Shown here in pieces: positions 1-9,429 of a stretch of DNA of 46,942 bases. The stretch's first letter is position 1. Each line of letters opens with the position of its first letter. A program made the translations under genes and the position numbers. The stretch comes from Zoogloeaceae bacterium (lineage in GTDB: Bacteria; Pseudomonadota; Gammaproteobacteria; Burkholderiales; Rhodocyclaceae). The notes below the pieces were generated by a model. The model was not told the origin of the DNA. It worked only from the letters and a program-made list of their open reading frames with translations, and made no database searches. The stretch lies in the NCBI GenBank assembly GCA_016791005.1, contig JAEUNY010000171.1:1-46942 (forward strand), written 5' to 3'.

Positions 1-560
1 CTGGCCTCCCGAAGGGCGCGAAAGCGCCGGGCGAGAGTTTCCGGGGTGCGAGCCAGGAGGTCTCGCTCCCGCGCGGCGAGGGCACGCTCCAGCACGGCAT
101 CCAGGGCCGCCAGCCGCCGCAGGGCCGGGCCCTGGCCTGCAAGGGTCGCGCGTATGCTGGCCCGCAGGGGCACGATGCGGGTGGCCATGAGCCGCTGGCG
201 GTCCAGGTAAAGCCGCTCGTAGGGGCCGAATTGGGCGTCCGAATCGTCCGCAGTGGCGGATGGCTCAGACTCAGGCGCCGGCTCGATCACCTCCGCAATC
301 GTGCGCCGCAGACGGTCCAACGCGGCCCCCAGGGCGGCCCCGCTGTGTGCATGGCGCCCCGCTGCCACGCCGTCCATCGGGAGATCCGCCTTCAGCGCGG
401 AAAACAGGGCGAGGGCGTCGGTGAATGGGAGCCACTGGCCGATCCGGTCGGCGAGGGGTTGGCGGGGCTCGGCCATCACTGGTTCGACCCAGCCAGCGAG
501 CAACCGGGCCAGGCCCGCGGGCGGCACCCAGCCCTCGGACCCCTTGTCCACCATCGCCAT
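1..560 (-). CDS. DUF3348 family protein (3' end cut by window edge)
   Basis: Reading the minus strand from the ATG at 560 gives 186 open codons that run off the left edge, so the C-terminus is missing. The protein has an early QWLPFTDALALF segment, a middle FGPYERLYLDRQRLM segment, then LRASIRATL and a helical LRRLAALDAVLERALAARERDLL segment. I recognise this as the DUF3348 family, found mainly in Burkholderiales and relatives. The function is unknown. Family members often lie next to OmpA/MotB-like, DUF802 and DUF2894 genes, and those would lie to the left of this window if the arrangement holds here. The ATG at 554 is an alternative start. The upstream G-run is only a weak ribosome site. 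Confidence 0.8.
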   Translation of the reverse strand, partial: MAMVDKGSEGWVPPAGLARLLAGWVEPVMAEPRQPLADRIGQWLPFTDALALFSALKADLPMDGVAAGRHAHSGAALGAALDRLRRTIAEVIEPAPESEPSATADDSDAQFGPYERLYLDRQRLMATRIVPLRASIRATLAGQGPALRRLAALDAVLERALAARERDLLARTPETLARRFRALREA

Positions 561-674
561 CCCACCCCCCGGCCAAGAAAAAAGGCGCAAGGGTACACCA
601 GTGCGGCAATTCGAGGCGGCGCGCCCTACCCTGGTGCAGGTGCGAAACCGGCGAGAGCCCGCCCGGTGGGGCGA

Positions 675-938
675 TCAGGGGCGGAAGAGGTCGTCCAGGG
701 GATTGTGCTTCTTGCCCGTGGCCCCGGCCCCCACTTCGCGGGGCGAGAACTCCTCTTCGACCGCGTCCCGATAGGTGCTCCAGGGTGAGGCGGAGGCCTG
801 GAGGCGGCGCCAGATTTCCTCGCCAACCCCCGAGTATTCCAGCAGGCGGCCATCGTCGAGTTCCACCCGCAGGGCGCGTCGCCCCCGGTCGTAGCCGATC
901 GCGCGCAACTTTCCGGAGCTGATGCGCTGCATGTCCAT
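675..938 (-). CDS. KTSC domain protein, 87 aa
   Basis: A small cytoplasmic protein that opens MDMQRISSGKLRAIGYD and continues with LRVELDDGRLLEYSGVGEEIW, the hallmark of the KTSC domain (about residues 3-60). The domain is named for a lysyl-tRNA synthetase C-terminal extension and has no firmly assigned function; nucleic-acid binding is a guess. The C-terminal tail (about residues 65-87) is charged and ends NPLDDLFRP. The frame is open to 1004, but I chose the ATG at 938 because an AAGGAAG ribosome site lies 4 bases upstream of it. The gene follows the hybrid kinase on the same strand with a 144-base gap, so co-transcription is possible but not shown. Confidence 0.8.
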   Translation of the reverse strand: MDMQRISSGKLRAIGYDRGRRALRVELDDGRLLEYSGVGEEIWRRLQASASPWSTYRDAVEEEFSPREVGAGATGKKHNPLDDLFRP

Positions 939-1082
939 CGATCTTCCTTTTCTCGATGCGGGGACGGGCCGGAATGATTCCCGGCGGGGTGCCCCGACAC
1001 CCACCCCCTGCGGTCACCTTGGCGGGTCGCGGCGGGCGCGTCAAGCCCGGCCACCAATCCGGCCCGGGCAATGGCGCAGGAC

Positions 1083-4000
1083 TCAGCCGGGCAAGGTAGG
1101 CAGGGCCTCACCGGAGCGTGCGACGGCGCGCCGGCTCATCCAGTGGAGCATGGTCTGAAAAAGATGCCGGGTATCGATGGGTTTGCTCAGGTGGTCGTTC
1201 ATGCCCGCTCGCAGACACGCCTGGCAGTCCTCATCGTAGGCATTGGCGGTCAGGGCGAGGATGGGCGTTTGCCGATTCCGCATGCCGGCGCGAATGGCAC
1301 GGGTGGCTTCGAGCCCATTGACCCGCGGCATCTGGACATCCATCAGGATCATCGCGAAGCGCTCCTGAAAGGCCTTCTCGATGGCCTCTGCCCCATCCAC
1401 CGCCACCTCGACGGACAGCCCGACGGATTCGAGCGCCTCCCGGGTGACATCTAGACTCACCGAGTCGTCATCCACCAGCAAGACCCTCGCCCCGGGAAAG
1501 GAGCGCTGGAGCCGCGCCTCGGCGCGCTCTGCGCCGACTGGCAGGTAAGGCAACGCGCTCGGCGGCCCCTGCTCCGTGCGCAGGCGAACAGTGAACCAGA
1601 AGGTGCTCCCCTGTCCGGCCTCGCTGATGACCCCCACCTCCCCCTCCATCATCTGGACCAGACGCTTGCTGATCGCGAGCCCGAGGCCCGTCCCGCCGTA
1701 TTTGCGGGTCATCGAGGCATCCGCCTGGACGAAGTCATTGAAGAGGCGCTGCTGGTCCTCCGGGCTGATGCCGATCCCCTGGTCCTGGATGTCGAAATGC
1801 AGAACCACGTCGTCCGCCGTCTGCTCGACGACCCGCACGGTGGTGCGGATCTCGCCCCGCTCGGAGAACTTGATGGCGTTGCCCAGAAGGTTGGTCAGGA
1901 CCTGCCCCAGTCGCAGTGAATCCCCGTATAAGCGGGTGAGAGCGAGTTCGTCGGGCAGGGCGCAGTCCATGCGCAGCCCTTTCTCCGCCGCCGTGGGGCC
2001 AAGGAGCGTATGGAGGTTGTCCAGGATCTCCCGCAAGCGGAAGGGCGCCCGCTCAAGGGCCATGCGCCCCGCCTCGATTTTCGAGAGGTCGAGAATGTCG
2101 TTGAGAATCCCCAGCAGGCGCTCGGCCGAGCGCTTGGCCTTGTCGAGCTGCTCGAGGCCTCGGCTGTCCGCCATACGTCGCCGGGCAAGGCCGATCATCC
2201 CGAGCACGCCATGCATGGGCGTGCGCAACTCGTGACTCATGTTGGCGAGGAACGCGCTCTTGGCGTGATTGGCCGCCTCCGCGTCCCGGCGCGCATCCAG
2301 GAGGTCCTGTTCCGCCCGCTTGCGGCCACTGATGTCCTCCACGGCGGACCAGATGTACTGCTCGCCCCAGCGTTCGATGATGAGGCCGCTGAGCAGGACC
2401 GCCACCCGATGGCCCTGCTTGTGGATGAATTCCTTTTCGTAGGGGCCGTAATGGCCGGTCCGGCGCAGGGAGTCGAGTTGCGCCTCCTCGTCGGCTTCAT
2501 AATCCCGCGGCGTGATCTGCCACGAAGACAGGGCCATCGCCTCGTCGGCGAAGTAGCCGATGATGCGCAGGAACGCCGGATTGACGTCGACAAAGGTGCC
2601 GTCCATCGCGCAGAGGGCCAGCCCCACCGGGGAAGTCTCGAAGAGGGTCCGGTTGTAGGTCGTGGCCTCCCGCAGGGCTTCGGTCCGTTTGCCGATCAGC
2701 TCCTCCAGATGGAAGTGATAGGCCTTCAATTCGGCCTCCATCGCCTTCTGATCCGTGATGTCCCGGGTGATGCCGAGGAGATGGCTCACCTCGCCGGCCA
2801 GATCGCGCAGCGGAACGGCGTGGGTTTCCAGCCACCTGCGCGCCCCCTTGAAGCCCTGGAGTTCGAATTCCAGTTTGCCGGATTCGCCATTGAAGACGCG
2901 GCGGGCCAGTTCATCCACCGCCTCGCGGTACTCCGGAAGGATTAGATCCTCGAGGATAGCGCCGCAGATCTGGTTTTCCGTTTCTGCCTGGACCATCTGG
3001 AGACCAGCCCGATTCATCTGCTGCACGCGGCCCTCGCGATCCACGAGCTTCACGCAATCCGGCTCGTTCTCGATCACCGCGGACAACAAGCGCTCCCGCT
3101 CGGCGAGCCGATTTTGAATCTCTTGTTGTCGGGTGATGTCACTGATGACGCCGTTCCAGACGCTGCCCCCGGACGGCAGGGGCGTCGGGTCTGACGAGAG
3201 GCGGATCCACCGCGCCTGGCCACGGACGATGAAGCGCCCCTCCCAGCGGAAAGGGCGGAGTTCCCGCCGTGCGGCATCGTTGGCGGCGACCAGTCCGGGC
3301 CGATCGTCCGGGTGGGCAACGTCGAATCCAATCTGGGGGTTCTTGAGGAGGGCCTCGGTGTCGATCCCAAGGATTTCGCCCAGACGCGGGCTGGCATACT
3401 TGAAGGCCATGCTGCCATCGGGGCCAAACGCCAGGACATAGACCCCGTCAGGGATCTTCGTCACCAGTTGGGTGTAACGAGCCTCGCTTTCGCGCAAGGC
3501 AGATTCCACCTGCTTGCGGACCCCCGTCTCCTTCAGCAGGTCTTGGTAGTAGCGGCGTATGCGGGCGGTGAAAAACCAGGACAAGACCATCGCGCCACTG
3601 GTGACCACCAGCGCCCAAGGCACCCACGGCGGCATGGCCGGCGGCTTGGGGTCGTAGAGGAATCCATCGAGTTGAACATCCCCGGGGACCTTGCCCAACT
3701 TGGCGTACACCTCCACCACGTGCCGCCAGCGCCCCGGGCTCATGTATCCCGCCTCGACCAGATCGGCCCGGGTCAGGGCATCGATCTGCTCGGCCTCGAA
3801 AAGCAGGTGGTCGCGGGATTTTCCCTGGGTGTTGTAGCGGGCGAGAATCAGGTCTGTGATGGCCCGCGGGTGCGCCAAGGCATAGACCATTCCTTTGATG
3901 GTGGCCGCCCGAAAGGCCGCGGCCACCGCTGGGCGCTCCCGCAGAAGCTTTTCGCTGGTAAACAGGACATTGCCGAACAGATCGATCCCGCCGGAGCGCG

Positions 4001-4625
4001 GGCTTAGAACGAGGTAATCACTTTCCCGCCCCCGAATCAGAAAGGGCTCGTTCGAGACGTAGATGGCCTTGGCGGCGATCACCCCCTGGTTCAGCGATTT
4101 GAGGGTCCAGTCGTCCTGGGGCACGAAGCGGATCCGCCCCTTGGGGATGCCCATGGCGAGGAGGTAGGCCTCGATCTCGTCCTGGTCGTGGAGATCCACG
4201 GCAATCGGCTTGTCCGCAAGATCGTGGACGCTCGCCACGTTGTTGCCACGCTTCGCCAGCAAAGCGATGGGGGAATGCTGCATCATCGCCGCCAGGGCGA
4301 CGATGGCTTTGCCATGGTAGCGGTCCAGCACCAGGGCCGACGTTCCCAAGCCGAAGTCGGCGCGGTCCGCCAACACCTCACTCACCGCATCGATGCCCGG
4401 CCCCCCCTCCCGGATGGACACCTCCAGCCCCGCATCGCGATAGAACCCCATCTCCTGAGCAGCGTAAAACGCCGCAAATTCGAACTGGTGTTTCCAAAGG
4501 AGTTGAACAGAAACAGCGTCGGCCGCCACAACGGCGCCAGGGAGGACGCACGCCCAAAGCAGACACGCGAGCATCCATCGCCATGGTCCTCGCCTGCGCT
4601 CCGCCGAAATCAATCGCGCCCTCAC
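1083..4625 (-). CDS. Hybrid sensor histidine kinase with NMT1/THI5-like sensor
   Basis: A 1180-residue inner-membrane sensor kinase. In order: a signal/anchor (about 1-35), an NMT1/THI5-type substrate-binding domain (about 38-310, beginning VQLLWKHQFEFAAFYAAQEMGFY), one membrane segment (333-353), three PAS domains (about 378-500, 508-630 and 655-770), HisKA with phospho-accepting His798 in MSHELRTP, an HATPase_c domain with the N-box around 912-918 and GTGLGL around 978-983, and a C-terminal receiver with Asp1096 and Lys1148. The binding domain resembles proteins for pyrimidine precursors of thiamin or for sulfonates, so a small periplasmic ligand is the likely signal. No HPt domain or partner regulator is nearby, so the downstream target is unknown. 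The start is a GTG at 4625; the codon for Met18 is an alternative start that still leaves a signal sequence. Confidence 0.92.
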   Translation of the reverse strand: MRARLISAERRRGPWRWMLACLLWACVLPGAVVAADAVSVQLLWKHQFEFAAFYAAQEMGFYRDAGLEVSIREGGPGIDAVSEVLADRADFGLGTSALVLDRYHGKAIVALAAMMQHSPIALLAKRGNNVASVHDLADKPIAVDLHDQDEIEAYLLAMGIPKGRIRFVPQDDWTLKSLNQGVIAAKAIYVSNEPFLIRGRESDYLVLSPRSGGIDLFGNVLFTSEKLLRERPAVAAAFRAATIKGMVYALAHPRAITDLILARYNTQGKSRDHLLFEAEQIDALTRADLVEAGYMSPGRWRHVVEVYAKLGKVPGDVQLDGFLYDPKPPAMPPWVPWALVVTSGAMVLSWFFTARIRRYYQDLLKETGVRKQVESALRESEARYTQLVTKIPDGVYVLAFGPDGSMAFKYASPRLGEILGIDTEALLKNPQIGFDVAHPDDRPGLVAANDAARRELRPFRWEGRFIVRGQARWIRLSSDPTPLPSGGSVWNGVISDITRQQEIQNRLAERERLLSAVIENEPDCVKLVDREGRVQQMNRAGLQMVQAETENQICGAILEDLILPEYREAVDELARRVFNGESGKLEFELQGFKGARRWLETHAVPLRDLAGEVSHLLGITRDITDQKAMEAELKAYHFHLEELIGKRTEALREATTYNRTLFETSPVGLALCAMDGTFVDVNPAFLRIIGYFADEAMALSSWQITPRDYEADEEAQLDSLRRTGHYGPYEKEFIHKQGHRVAVLLSGLIIERWGEQYIWSAVEDISGRKRAEQDLLDARRDAEAANHAKSAFLANMSHELRTPMHGVLGMIGLARRRMADSRGLEQLDKAKRSAERLLGILNDILDLSKIEAGRMALERAPFRLREILDNLHTLLGPTAAEKGLRMDCALPDELALTRLYGDSLRLGQVLTNLLGNAIKFSERGEIRTTVRVVEQTADDVVLHFDIQDQGIGISPEDQQRLFNDFVQADASMTRKYGGTGLGLAISKRLVQMMEGEVGVISEAGQGSTFWFTVRLRTEQGPPSALPYLPVGAERAEARLQRSFPGARVLLVDDDSVSLDVTREALESVGLSVEVAVDGAEAIEKAFQERFAMILMDVQMPRVNGLEATRAIRAGMRNRQTPILALTANAYDEDCQACLRAGMNDHLSKPIDTRHLFQTMLHWMSRRAVARSGEALPTLPG

Positions 4626-4854
4626 GCCCTGCCTCGCTCCCGCGCTATTGCTGGTCCTGGATTTTCTTACCGCTGGAGCCCGAAAGGCTCGCCGGCCGTC
4701 GCCTGGCCCAGCCCCCGCCCCCTGCCCTGTAACGGCGCAGCCAGAGATTACTTATGGCAAATTCCATGTTAATACCCTGGGCATAGCTCGCCGGCGCCCT
4801 CCCTGATCCACCATTGCGGCCTGTCGGCGCTTGCATTCGGGCGAATCCGGGACT

Positions 4855-4878
4855 ATAAGTGACCCATTGGTCACTTAT
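4855..4878. promoter_or_regulatory. Palindromic operator upstream of tetR-ybhGFSR
   Basis: A perfect inverted repeat with 10-base arms, ATAAGTGACC and GGTCACTTAT, around a CATT spacer. It ends 9 bases before the tetR start codon. The position and symmetry are typical of a TetR-family autoregulatory operator, so the product of the next gene probably binds here and controls the whole operon. That is inferred from position; no footprint exists here. Confidence 0.75.
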
Positions 4879-4887
4879 TCGCCTTCC

Positions 4888-5532
4888 ATGATGCCCGCCA
4901 CCTCCCCCCCGCGCTGGCAACGCCGGGCAGATGCCCGTCCCCAGGAATTGCTGGACGCGGCCCTGGCGGAGTTCATCGAGCGGGGCTATGTCGCTACGCG
5001 CCTGGATACCGTGGCCCGCCGGGCCGGAGTGGCCAAGGCGACCCTTTACCGCTACTACGCCAACAAGTTCGAGCTGTTCAAAGCCGTGGTGCGGTCCGCC
5101 GTGGTCGCGGAAATCGACGAACTTGCCGCAAATCCGGCCAAGGCTGCGAGCGCGCGGGAGGAACTGGCGGCGCTGCTTTCGGCCTTCTTCCAGCGCATCG
5201 TCAATTCGCCCCTGTCCGGGATTCCCAAACTGGTGATCGGCGAGGCCGGCAACTTTCCCGAGATCGCGCGCTTCTACCACGACGAGGTCATCGACCGGGC
5301 GCGGGCCCTGGTCCTCGCCGCCCTGCGGCGCGGCATCGCCAGCGGCGAGTTTCGCGCCATTGACGCCGACTACGGGTTTCGCATCGCCGTGGCGCCGCTG
5401 CTCCTGGCAATCATCTGGAAGCACAGCTTTCAGGCCTGTGAACCGCAACCCCTGGATTTCGACCGCTATCTCGCCGCTCACCTGGACTTGCTCCTGGGCG
5501 GCCTGACCGCCCCCTCTGCCGAAGCCGCTTAG
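4888..5532 (+). CDS. TetR-family repressor of the ybhGFSR operon (CecR-like role)
   Basis: A 214-residue regulator. The N-terminal helix-turn-helix spans about residues 17-63 (ELLDAALAEFIERGYVATRLDTVARRAGVAKATLYRYYANK), followed by an all-helical ligand-binding domain. The frame is open upstream to 4831, but an earlier start would place the operator palindrome inside the coding region, so I chose the ATG pair at 4888/4891. The stop lies 2 bases before ybhG. In E. coli the regulator CecR (YbiH) precedes the same four genes; the arrangement here matches, so it probably represses its own operon until an inducer binds. The C-terminal domain is not close enough for me to call strict orthology. Confidence 0.9.
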   Translation: MMPATSPPRWQRRADARPQELLDAALAEFIERGYVATRLDTVARRAGVAKATLYRYYANKFELFKAVVRSAVVAEIDELAANPAKAASAREELAALLSAFFQRIVNSPLSGIPKLVIGEAGNFPEIARFYHDEVIDRARALVLAALRRGIASGEFRAIDADYGFRIAVAPLLLAIIWKHSFQACEPQPLDFDRYLAAHLDLLLGGLTAPSAEAA

Positions 5533-5534
5533 CC

Positions 5535-6569
5535 ATGAACAAGAAACTGCTCCTTATCCCGGTTGCGCTCCTCCTGATCGCCGGGGGAGTCTGGTGGGCC
5601 CAGCGCGATCACCCGGGCAACGGCCTGGACCTGGTCCTCCAGGGCAACATCGACATTCGCCAGGTGGACCTCGCCTTCAACGCCAGCGGCCGCATCGCCG
5701 AGATCCTGGTCCACGAAGGCGCCCGGGTGGCGCCTGGCCAGACCCTCGCCCGGCTCGACACCACACGCCTTGGGCTGGCCCTTGCCCAGGCCCAGGCCCA
5801 AGCCGATGCCCAGCGCAGCCAGGTCGCCAAGCTCAAGAGCGGCTCGCGTCCGGAGGAAATCCGCCAGGCCGCCGCTCTGCGGGAGGCCGCCCAGGCCGCC
5901 GTCACTGATGCCCAGCAGGTCTTTCGCCGCCAGCAAGAGCTGGTCGCCCGGCATTTCGTCTCACCCCAGCAACTGGACAACGCCAGAAATGCCCTCGATG
6001 CCGCCCGAGAGCGCCTGAAGGCGGCGGCGGAGACCCATCGCCTGGCAGTCCTCGGGCCGCGCCGGGAAGACATTGAGGCCGCCGAGGCCAACCTCGCCGC
6101 CCAGGACGCCGCCGTGGCGGGCCTCCGCCAGGACATCGCCGAGGGCGAGCTAAAGGCCCCCGCCGCGGGCGTCGTGCAGAACCGGGTACTGGAGCCCGGC
6201 GACATGGCCTCGTCCCAGAAAACCGTCCTCACCCTGGCCCTGGCAGATCCCCTCTGGGCGCGGGTCTATCTCCCCGAGACCGCCCTCGCCCGGATTCCCC
6301 TGGGCGCCCGCGCCACCCTGGCCACCGACGGCGAGCCGGGGCGGCGCTTCGAGGGGTGGGTGGGCTTCGTCTCTCCCACCGCCGAGTTCACGCCGAAGTC
6401 GGTGGAGACGACCGAACTGCGTACCAGCCTGGTGTACCAGGCCCGGGTCTTCGCCTGCGATGACGGCACCGCCCTGCGCCAAGGCATGCCGGTCACCGTG
6501 CGCATCGCCTTTGACCAGGCGGCGCCCGCGAATGCCCCCGCCTGCGCCGACGCCCCCCATGGACGCTGA
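5535..6569 (+). CDS. ybhG: Membrane fusion (HlyD-type) subunit of ABC efflux pump
   Basis: A 344-residue periplasmic adaptor anchored by one N-terminal membrane segment (residues 4-22). It has a barrel/lipoyl half (GNIDIRQVDLAFNASGRI, VHEGARVAPGQTLARLD), a long coiled-coil hairpin (about 75-205, Ala/Gln-rich) and a returning lipoyl and beta-barrel part. The C-terminal GFVSPTAEFTPKSVET and ALRQGMPVTV segments match E. coli YbhG very closely. It should bridge the inner-membrane permeases YbhS/YbhR to an outer-membrane channel that is not encoded here. It starts 2 bases after tetR and overlaps ybhF by 11 bases, indicating one transcript. Confidence 0.93.
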   Translation: MNKKLLLIPVALLLIAGGVWWAQRDHPGNGLDLVLQGNIDIRQVDLAFNASGRIAEILVHEGARVAPGQTLARLDTTRLGLALAQAQAQADAQRSQVAKLKSGSRPEEIRQAAALREAAQAAVTDAQQVFRRQQELVARHFVSPQQLDNARNALDAARERLKAAAETHRLAVLGPRREDIEAAEANLAAQDAAVAGLRQDIAEGELKAPAAGVVQNRVLEPGDMASSQKTVLTLALADPLWARVYLPETALARIPLGARATLATDGEPGRRFEGWVGFVSPTAEFTPKSVETTELRTSLVYQARVFACDDGTALRQGMPVTVRIAFDQAAPANAPACADAPHGR

Positions 6570-8307
6570 GGCCATCCTCCGGGCGGGGGGATTGCGCAAG
6601 AGCTTCGTCTCCGGCGGCCGCCGGGTGGCGGCCCTGGATGGCATCGACCTCGCGGTGCGCCCCGGGCGGGTCACCGGTCTCATCGGCCCCGACGGGGCAG
6701 GCAAGACGACCTTCATGCGCCTGGCCGCCGGCCTGCTCACCCCGGACGGCGGACGAATCGAAGCCCTGGGTCTGGATGCGACCCGTCAGTCCCTCGCCGT
6801 CCAGGCCGCCCTGGGCTACATGCCCCAGCGCTTTGGACTCTACGAAGACCTGAGCGTGCAGGAGAACCTCGACCTCTACGCCGACCTGCAGGGGGTTGCC
6901 ACCCCCTTGCGGGCAGAGCGTTACGCCGAGCTGATGCAGATGACCGGGCTTGCCCCCTTCACAAAGCGGTTGGCGGGGCGGCTCTCTGGCGGGATGAAGC
7001 AGAAGCTCGGCCTGGCGTGCACCCTGCTGCGGCGGCCCCGGCTCCTGCTCCTGGACGAACCCACGGTGGGGGTGGACCCGGTGTCCCGCCGGGAGCTGTG
7101 GGCCATCGTGGACCGCCTGGTGCGGGACGAAGGAATGAGCGTGCTCCTCTCCACCGCCTACCTGGACGAGGCCGAGCGCTGCGCCGAAGTGATCCTGCTC
7201 CATGAAGGCCGGGTCCTCGATGTGGGAGTGCCGGCGGCCATGAGTGATCGGGTGGCGGGGCGGATCTGGGCGATCACCCAGCCGGGACGCCATCAACGCG
7301 CGCTTCAGGCCGATCTCGCCGGACAGCCAGGCGTGGTGGATGCCCTGGTGCAGGGCGACCATGTGCGGGTGGTTTCCGCCACCCCCACCCTGCCTCCCGC
7401 CGTCTCGGCCCTGGCTGGCGTGGAGAGCCATCCGCTGCCCCCCCGCTTCGAGGATTATTTCGTCGCCCTCCTCCATAACGACGGCAAATCCCCCGCCGCC
7501 CTCCCCACAGCCATCAATGGAATCACCGCCCCGTCCGTCCCGGATGCGGAATCCGAGGTCATCCGGGTGGCGGGTCTGCGGCGCCGTTTTGGCGACTTCT
7601 GGGCCGTAGACGGGGTAGAGTTCACCATCCGGCGGGGCGAAATCTTCGGCTTGCTGGGGGCCAATGGCGCGGGCAAGACCACCACCTTTCGCATGCTGTG
7701 CGGCCTGCTGCCCCCCAGCGCCGGGCAGATCCAGGTGGCCGGCCAGGATCTGCGCCACGCCGCCGCAACGGCCCGCGCCCGCCTGGGCTACATGTCGCAG
7801 AAGTTCTCCCTCTACGCCAATCTGAGCGTCGCCCAGAACCTGAGATTTTTCGCCAGCGCCTATGGCCTCACCGGGGGCCAACGGGACGAACGGATCGCCT
7901 GGGCCGAAGCAGAATTCGAACTTTCTGCCTTCGGCGTGCAGCCCAGCGGGGATCTCCCTCTCGGCTTCAAGCAGCGCCTGGCCATGGCCTGCGCCCTGAT
8001 GCACCGCCCCGACATCCTGTTTCTGGACGAGCCGACCTCCGGCGTCGATCCCCTGGCACGGCGGGAATTCTGGGCCCGCATCAATAGCCTCGCCCGCCAG
8101 GGGGTTACTGTCCTGGTCACCACCCACTTCATGGAAGAGGCCGAGTACTGCGATCGCCTGGCCATCATGGCCGCTGGACGCATCCTCGCCCTGGATCGCC
8201 CCGCCGCCCTCAAAGCCCAGGCCCGCCGCCCGGGCCTTCCCAATCCCAGCCTGGAAGACGCCTTCATCCAGCTCATCGAGGGGGCCACCGTGGCCAAAGC
8301 GGCATGA
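6559..8307 (+). CDS. ybhF: Fused duplicated ABC ATPase
   Basis: A 582-residue protein with two full ATPase domains in one chain. Domain 1 has Walker A GPDGAGKT (43-50), signature LSGGMKQ (142-148) and Walker B LLLLDEP (162-168). Domain 2 has GANGAGKT (367-374), a non-canonical signature LPLGFKQ (466-472) and LFLDEP (487-492). The altered second signature is also how I recall E. coli YbhF, so it is a family trait rather than damage. The frame is open to 6460, but the ATG at 6559 gives an N-terminus like YbhF. It powers the YbhS/YbhR permeases; in E. coli the system is linked to cefoperazone, chloramphenicol and cation tolerance. Confidence 0.93.
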   Translation: MDAEAILRAGGLRKSFVSGGRRVAALDGIDLAVRPGRVTGLIGPDGAGKTTFMRLAAGLLTPDGGRIEALGLDATRQSLAVQAALGYMPQRFGLYEDLSVQENLDLYADLQGVATPLRAERYAELMQMTGLAPFTKRLAGRLSGGMKQKLGLACTLLRRPRLLLLDEPTVGVDPVSRRELWAIVDRLVRDEGMSVLLSTAYLDEAERCAEVILLHEGRVLDVGVPAAMSDRVAGRIWAITQPGRHQRALQADLAGQPGVVDALVQGDHVRVVSATPTLPPAVSALAGVESHPLPPRFEDYFVALLHNDGKSPAALPTAINGITAPSVPDAESEVIRVAGLRRRFGDFWAVDGVEFTIRRGEIFGLLGANGAGKTTTFRMLCGLLPPSAGQIQVAGQDLRHAAATARARLGYMSQKFSLYANLSVAQNLRFFASAYGLTGGQRDERIAWAEAEFELSAFGVQPSGDLPLGFKQRLAMACALMHRPDILFLDEPTSGVDPLARREFWARINSLARQGVTVLVTTHFMEEAEYCDRLAIMAAGRILALDRPAALKAQARRPGLPNPSLEDAFIQLIEGATVAKAA

Positions 8308-9428
8308 ACCCCGGGGCCGGCATGCGCCTCTCGGGGCTGCTCAAAAAGGAATTCCTGCAAATCCTGCGGGATCCGAGCAGCATCGCCATCGCCTTCCTGA
8401 TGCCCCTTTTCCTCCAGTTGCTTTTTGGATTCGGGGTGTCCCTGGACGCCGATCATGTCCCCATCGCCCTGGTGGCGGAGGCGCCCGGCCCGGATAGCGC
8501 GGATTTTTTCGCCTCCCTCGAGGGGACCCACTATTTCGCGCCCCAGGCCATGGCCAACATGCCGGAGGCCGAGCAGGCCCTGCGCCGGGGCGACGTCAAG
8601 GGCATTCTCCGACTCCGGGCGAACTTTGCCCGGGAGATCCGCCAGAGCGAGGGCGCCCCAATCCAGTTGATCGTCGATGGCGTCGACGCCAACACGGCGC
8701 GGATCGTGATCGGCTACGTGGAGGGGGCGTGGGGCAACTGGGTGACCCTGCGCGCCACCCGCAGGGGCCAGGACGCTCATTCCCCGGTAACGCTCCAGCC
8801 CCGCACCTGGTTCAACAGCGAGTTGCGCAGCCGCAACTTCCTCGTCCCCGGCCTGATCGCCATCATCATGACCCTGATTGGCGCCCTCCTCACCGCCATG
8901 GTGATGGCGCGGGAATGGGAGCGGGGCACCATGGAGGCCCTGATGGTCACCCCGGCGAGCATGACCGAGGTGCTGCTGGGCAAGCTCGGGGCCTATTTCC
9001 TCCTCGGCACCGGCGGCCTCCTCCTCACCGTGGGGCTGGCGGTGGGCCTCTTCGAAGTGCCGCTGCGAGGCTCGTTCTGGGTGTTGTGGGGCTGCGCGAG
9101 CCTGTTCCTTTTGGCCGCCCTCGGGATGGGGCTCACCATCTCGACCCTGGTGCGCAGCCAGTTCGTCGCCGGCCAGATCGCCATCCTGGCCACGTTCATC
9201 CCGGCGTTCCTGCTCTCCGGCTTCATCTTCGACGTGGACAGCATGCCGCCGGTGGTCCAGGCCATTACCCATCTCGTGGTCGCGCGCTACTTCGTGGCCA
9301 TCGTCCAGACCCTGTTCCTGGCCGGGAACGTCTGGTCGGTCATTCTGCCCAACGCCCTGGCCCTGGCCCTGATGGCGACCTTCTTCCTCGGCGTCACCTG
9401 GCGCAACGCTCGCAAGCGCCTCGACTGA
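8304..9428 (+). CDS. ybhS: ABC-2 type permease, first subunit
   Basis: A 374-residue ABC-2 permease: an N-terminal membrane segment (about 24-44), a large extracytoplasmic domain (about 45-175), then five membrane segments to the C-terminus. The conserved cytoplasmic loop AREWERGTMEALMVTP (about 203-218) and the segment LLSGFIFDVDSMPPVVQAIT are diagnostic. Its start overlaps the ybhF stop by four bases (ATGA), which indicates translational coupling. It should pair with YbhR as a heterodimer. E. coli YbhS has nearly the same length (377). Confidence 0.92.
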   Translation: MNPGAGMRLSGLLKKEFLQILRDPSSIAIAFLMPLFLQLLFGFGVSLDADHVPIALVAEAPGPDSADFFASLEGTHYFAPQAMANMPEAEQALRRGDVKGILRLRANFAREIRQSEGAPIQLIVDGVDANTARIVIGYVEGAWGNWVTLRATRRGQDAHSPVTLQPRTWFNSELRSRNFLVPGLIAIIMTLIGALLTAMVMAREWERGTMEALMVTPASMTEVLLGKLGAYFLLGTGGLLLTVGLAVGLFEVPLRGSFWVLWGCASLFLLAALGMGLTISTLVRSQFVAGQIAILATFIPAFLLSGFIFDVDSMPPVVQAITHLVVARYFVAIVQTLFLAGNVWSVILPNALALALMATFFLGVTWRNARKRLD

Positions 9429-9429
9429 C

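Noticed and set aside
608-684. Plus-strand text resembling part of a cobalamin riboswitch (GGTGCGAAACCGGCG followed by GCCCGCCCGGTG).
   Set aside because: The AGGGAA box is missing, and it would run antisense into the end of the KTSC gene with no cobalamin gene downstream.
231-1158. Several long overlapping open frames on both strands near the left edge.
   Set aside because: They are low-complexity Arg/Pro/Gly translations of G/C-rich DNA opposite or out of frame with the DUF3348 and KTSC genes.
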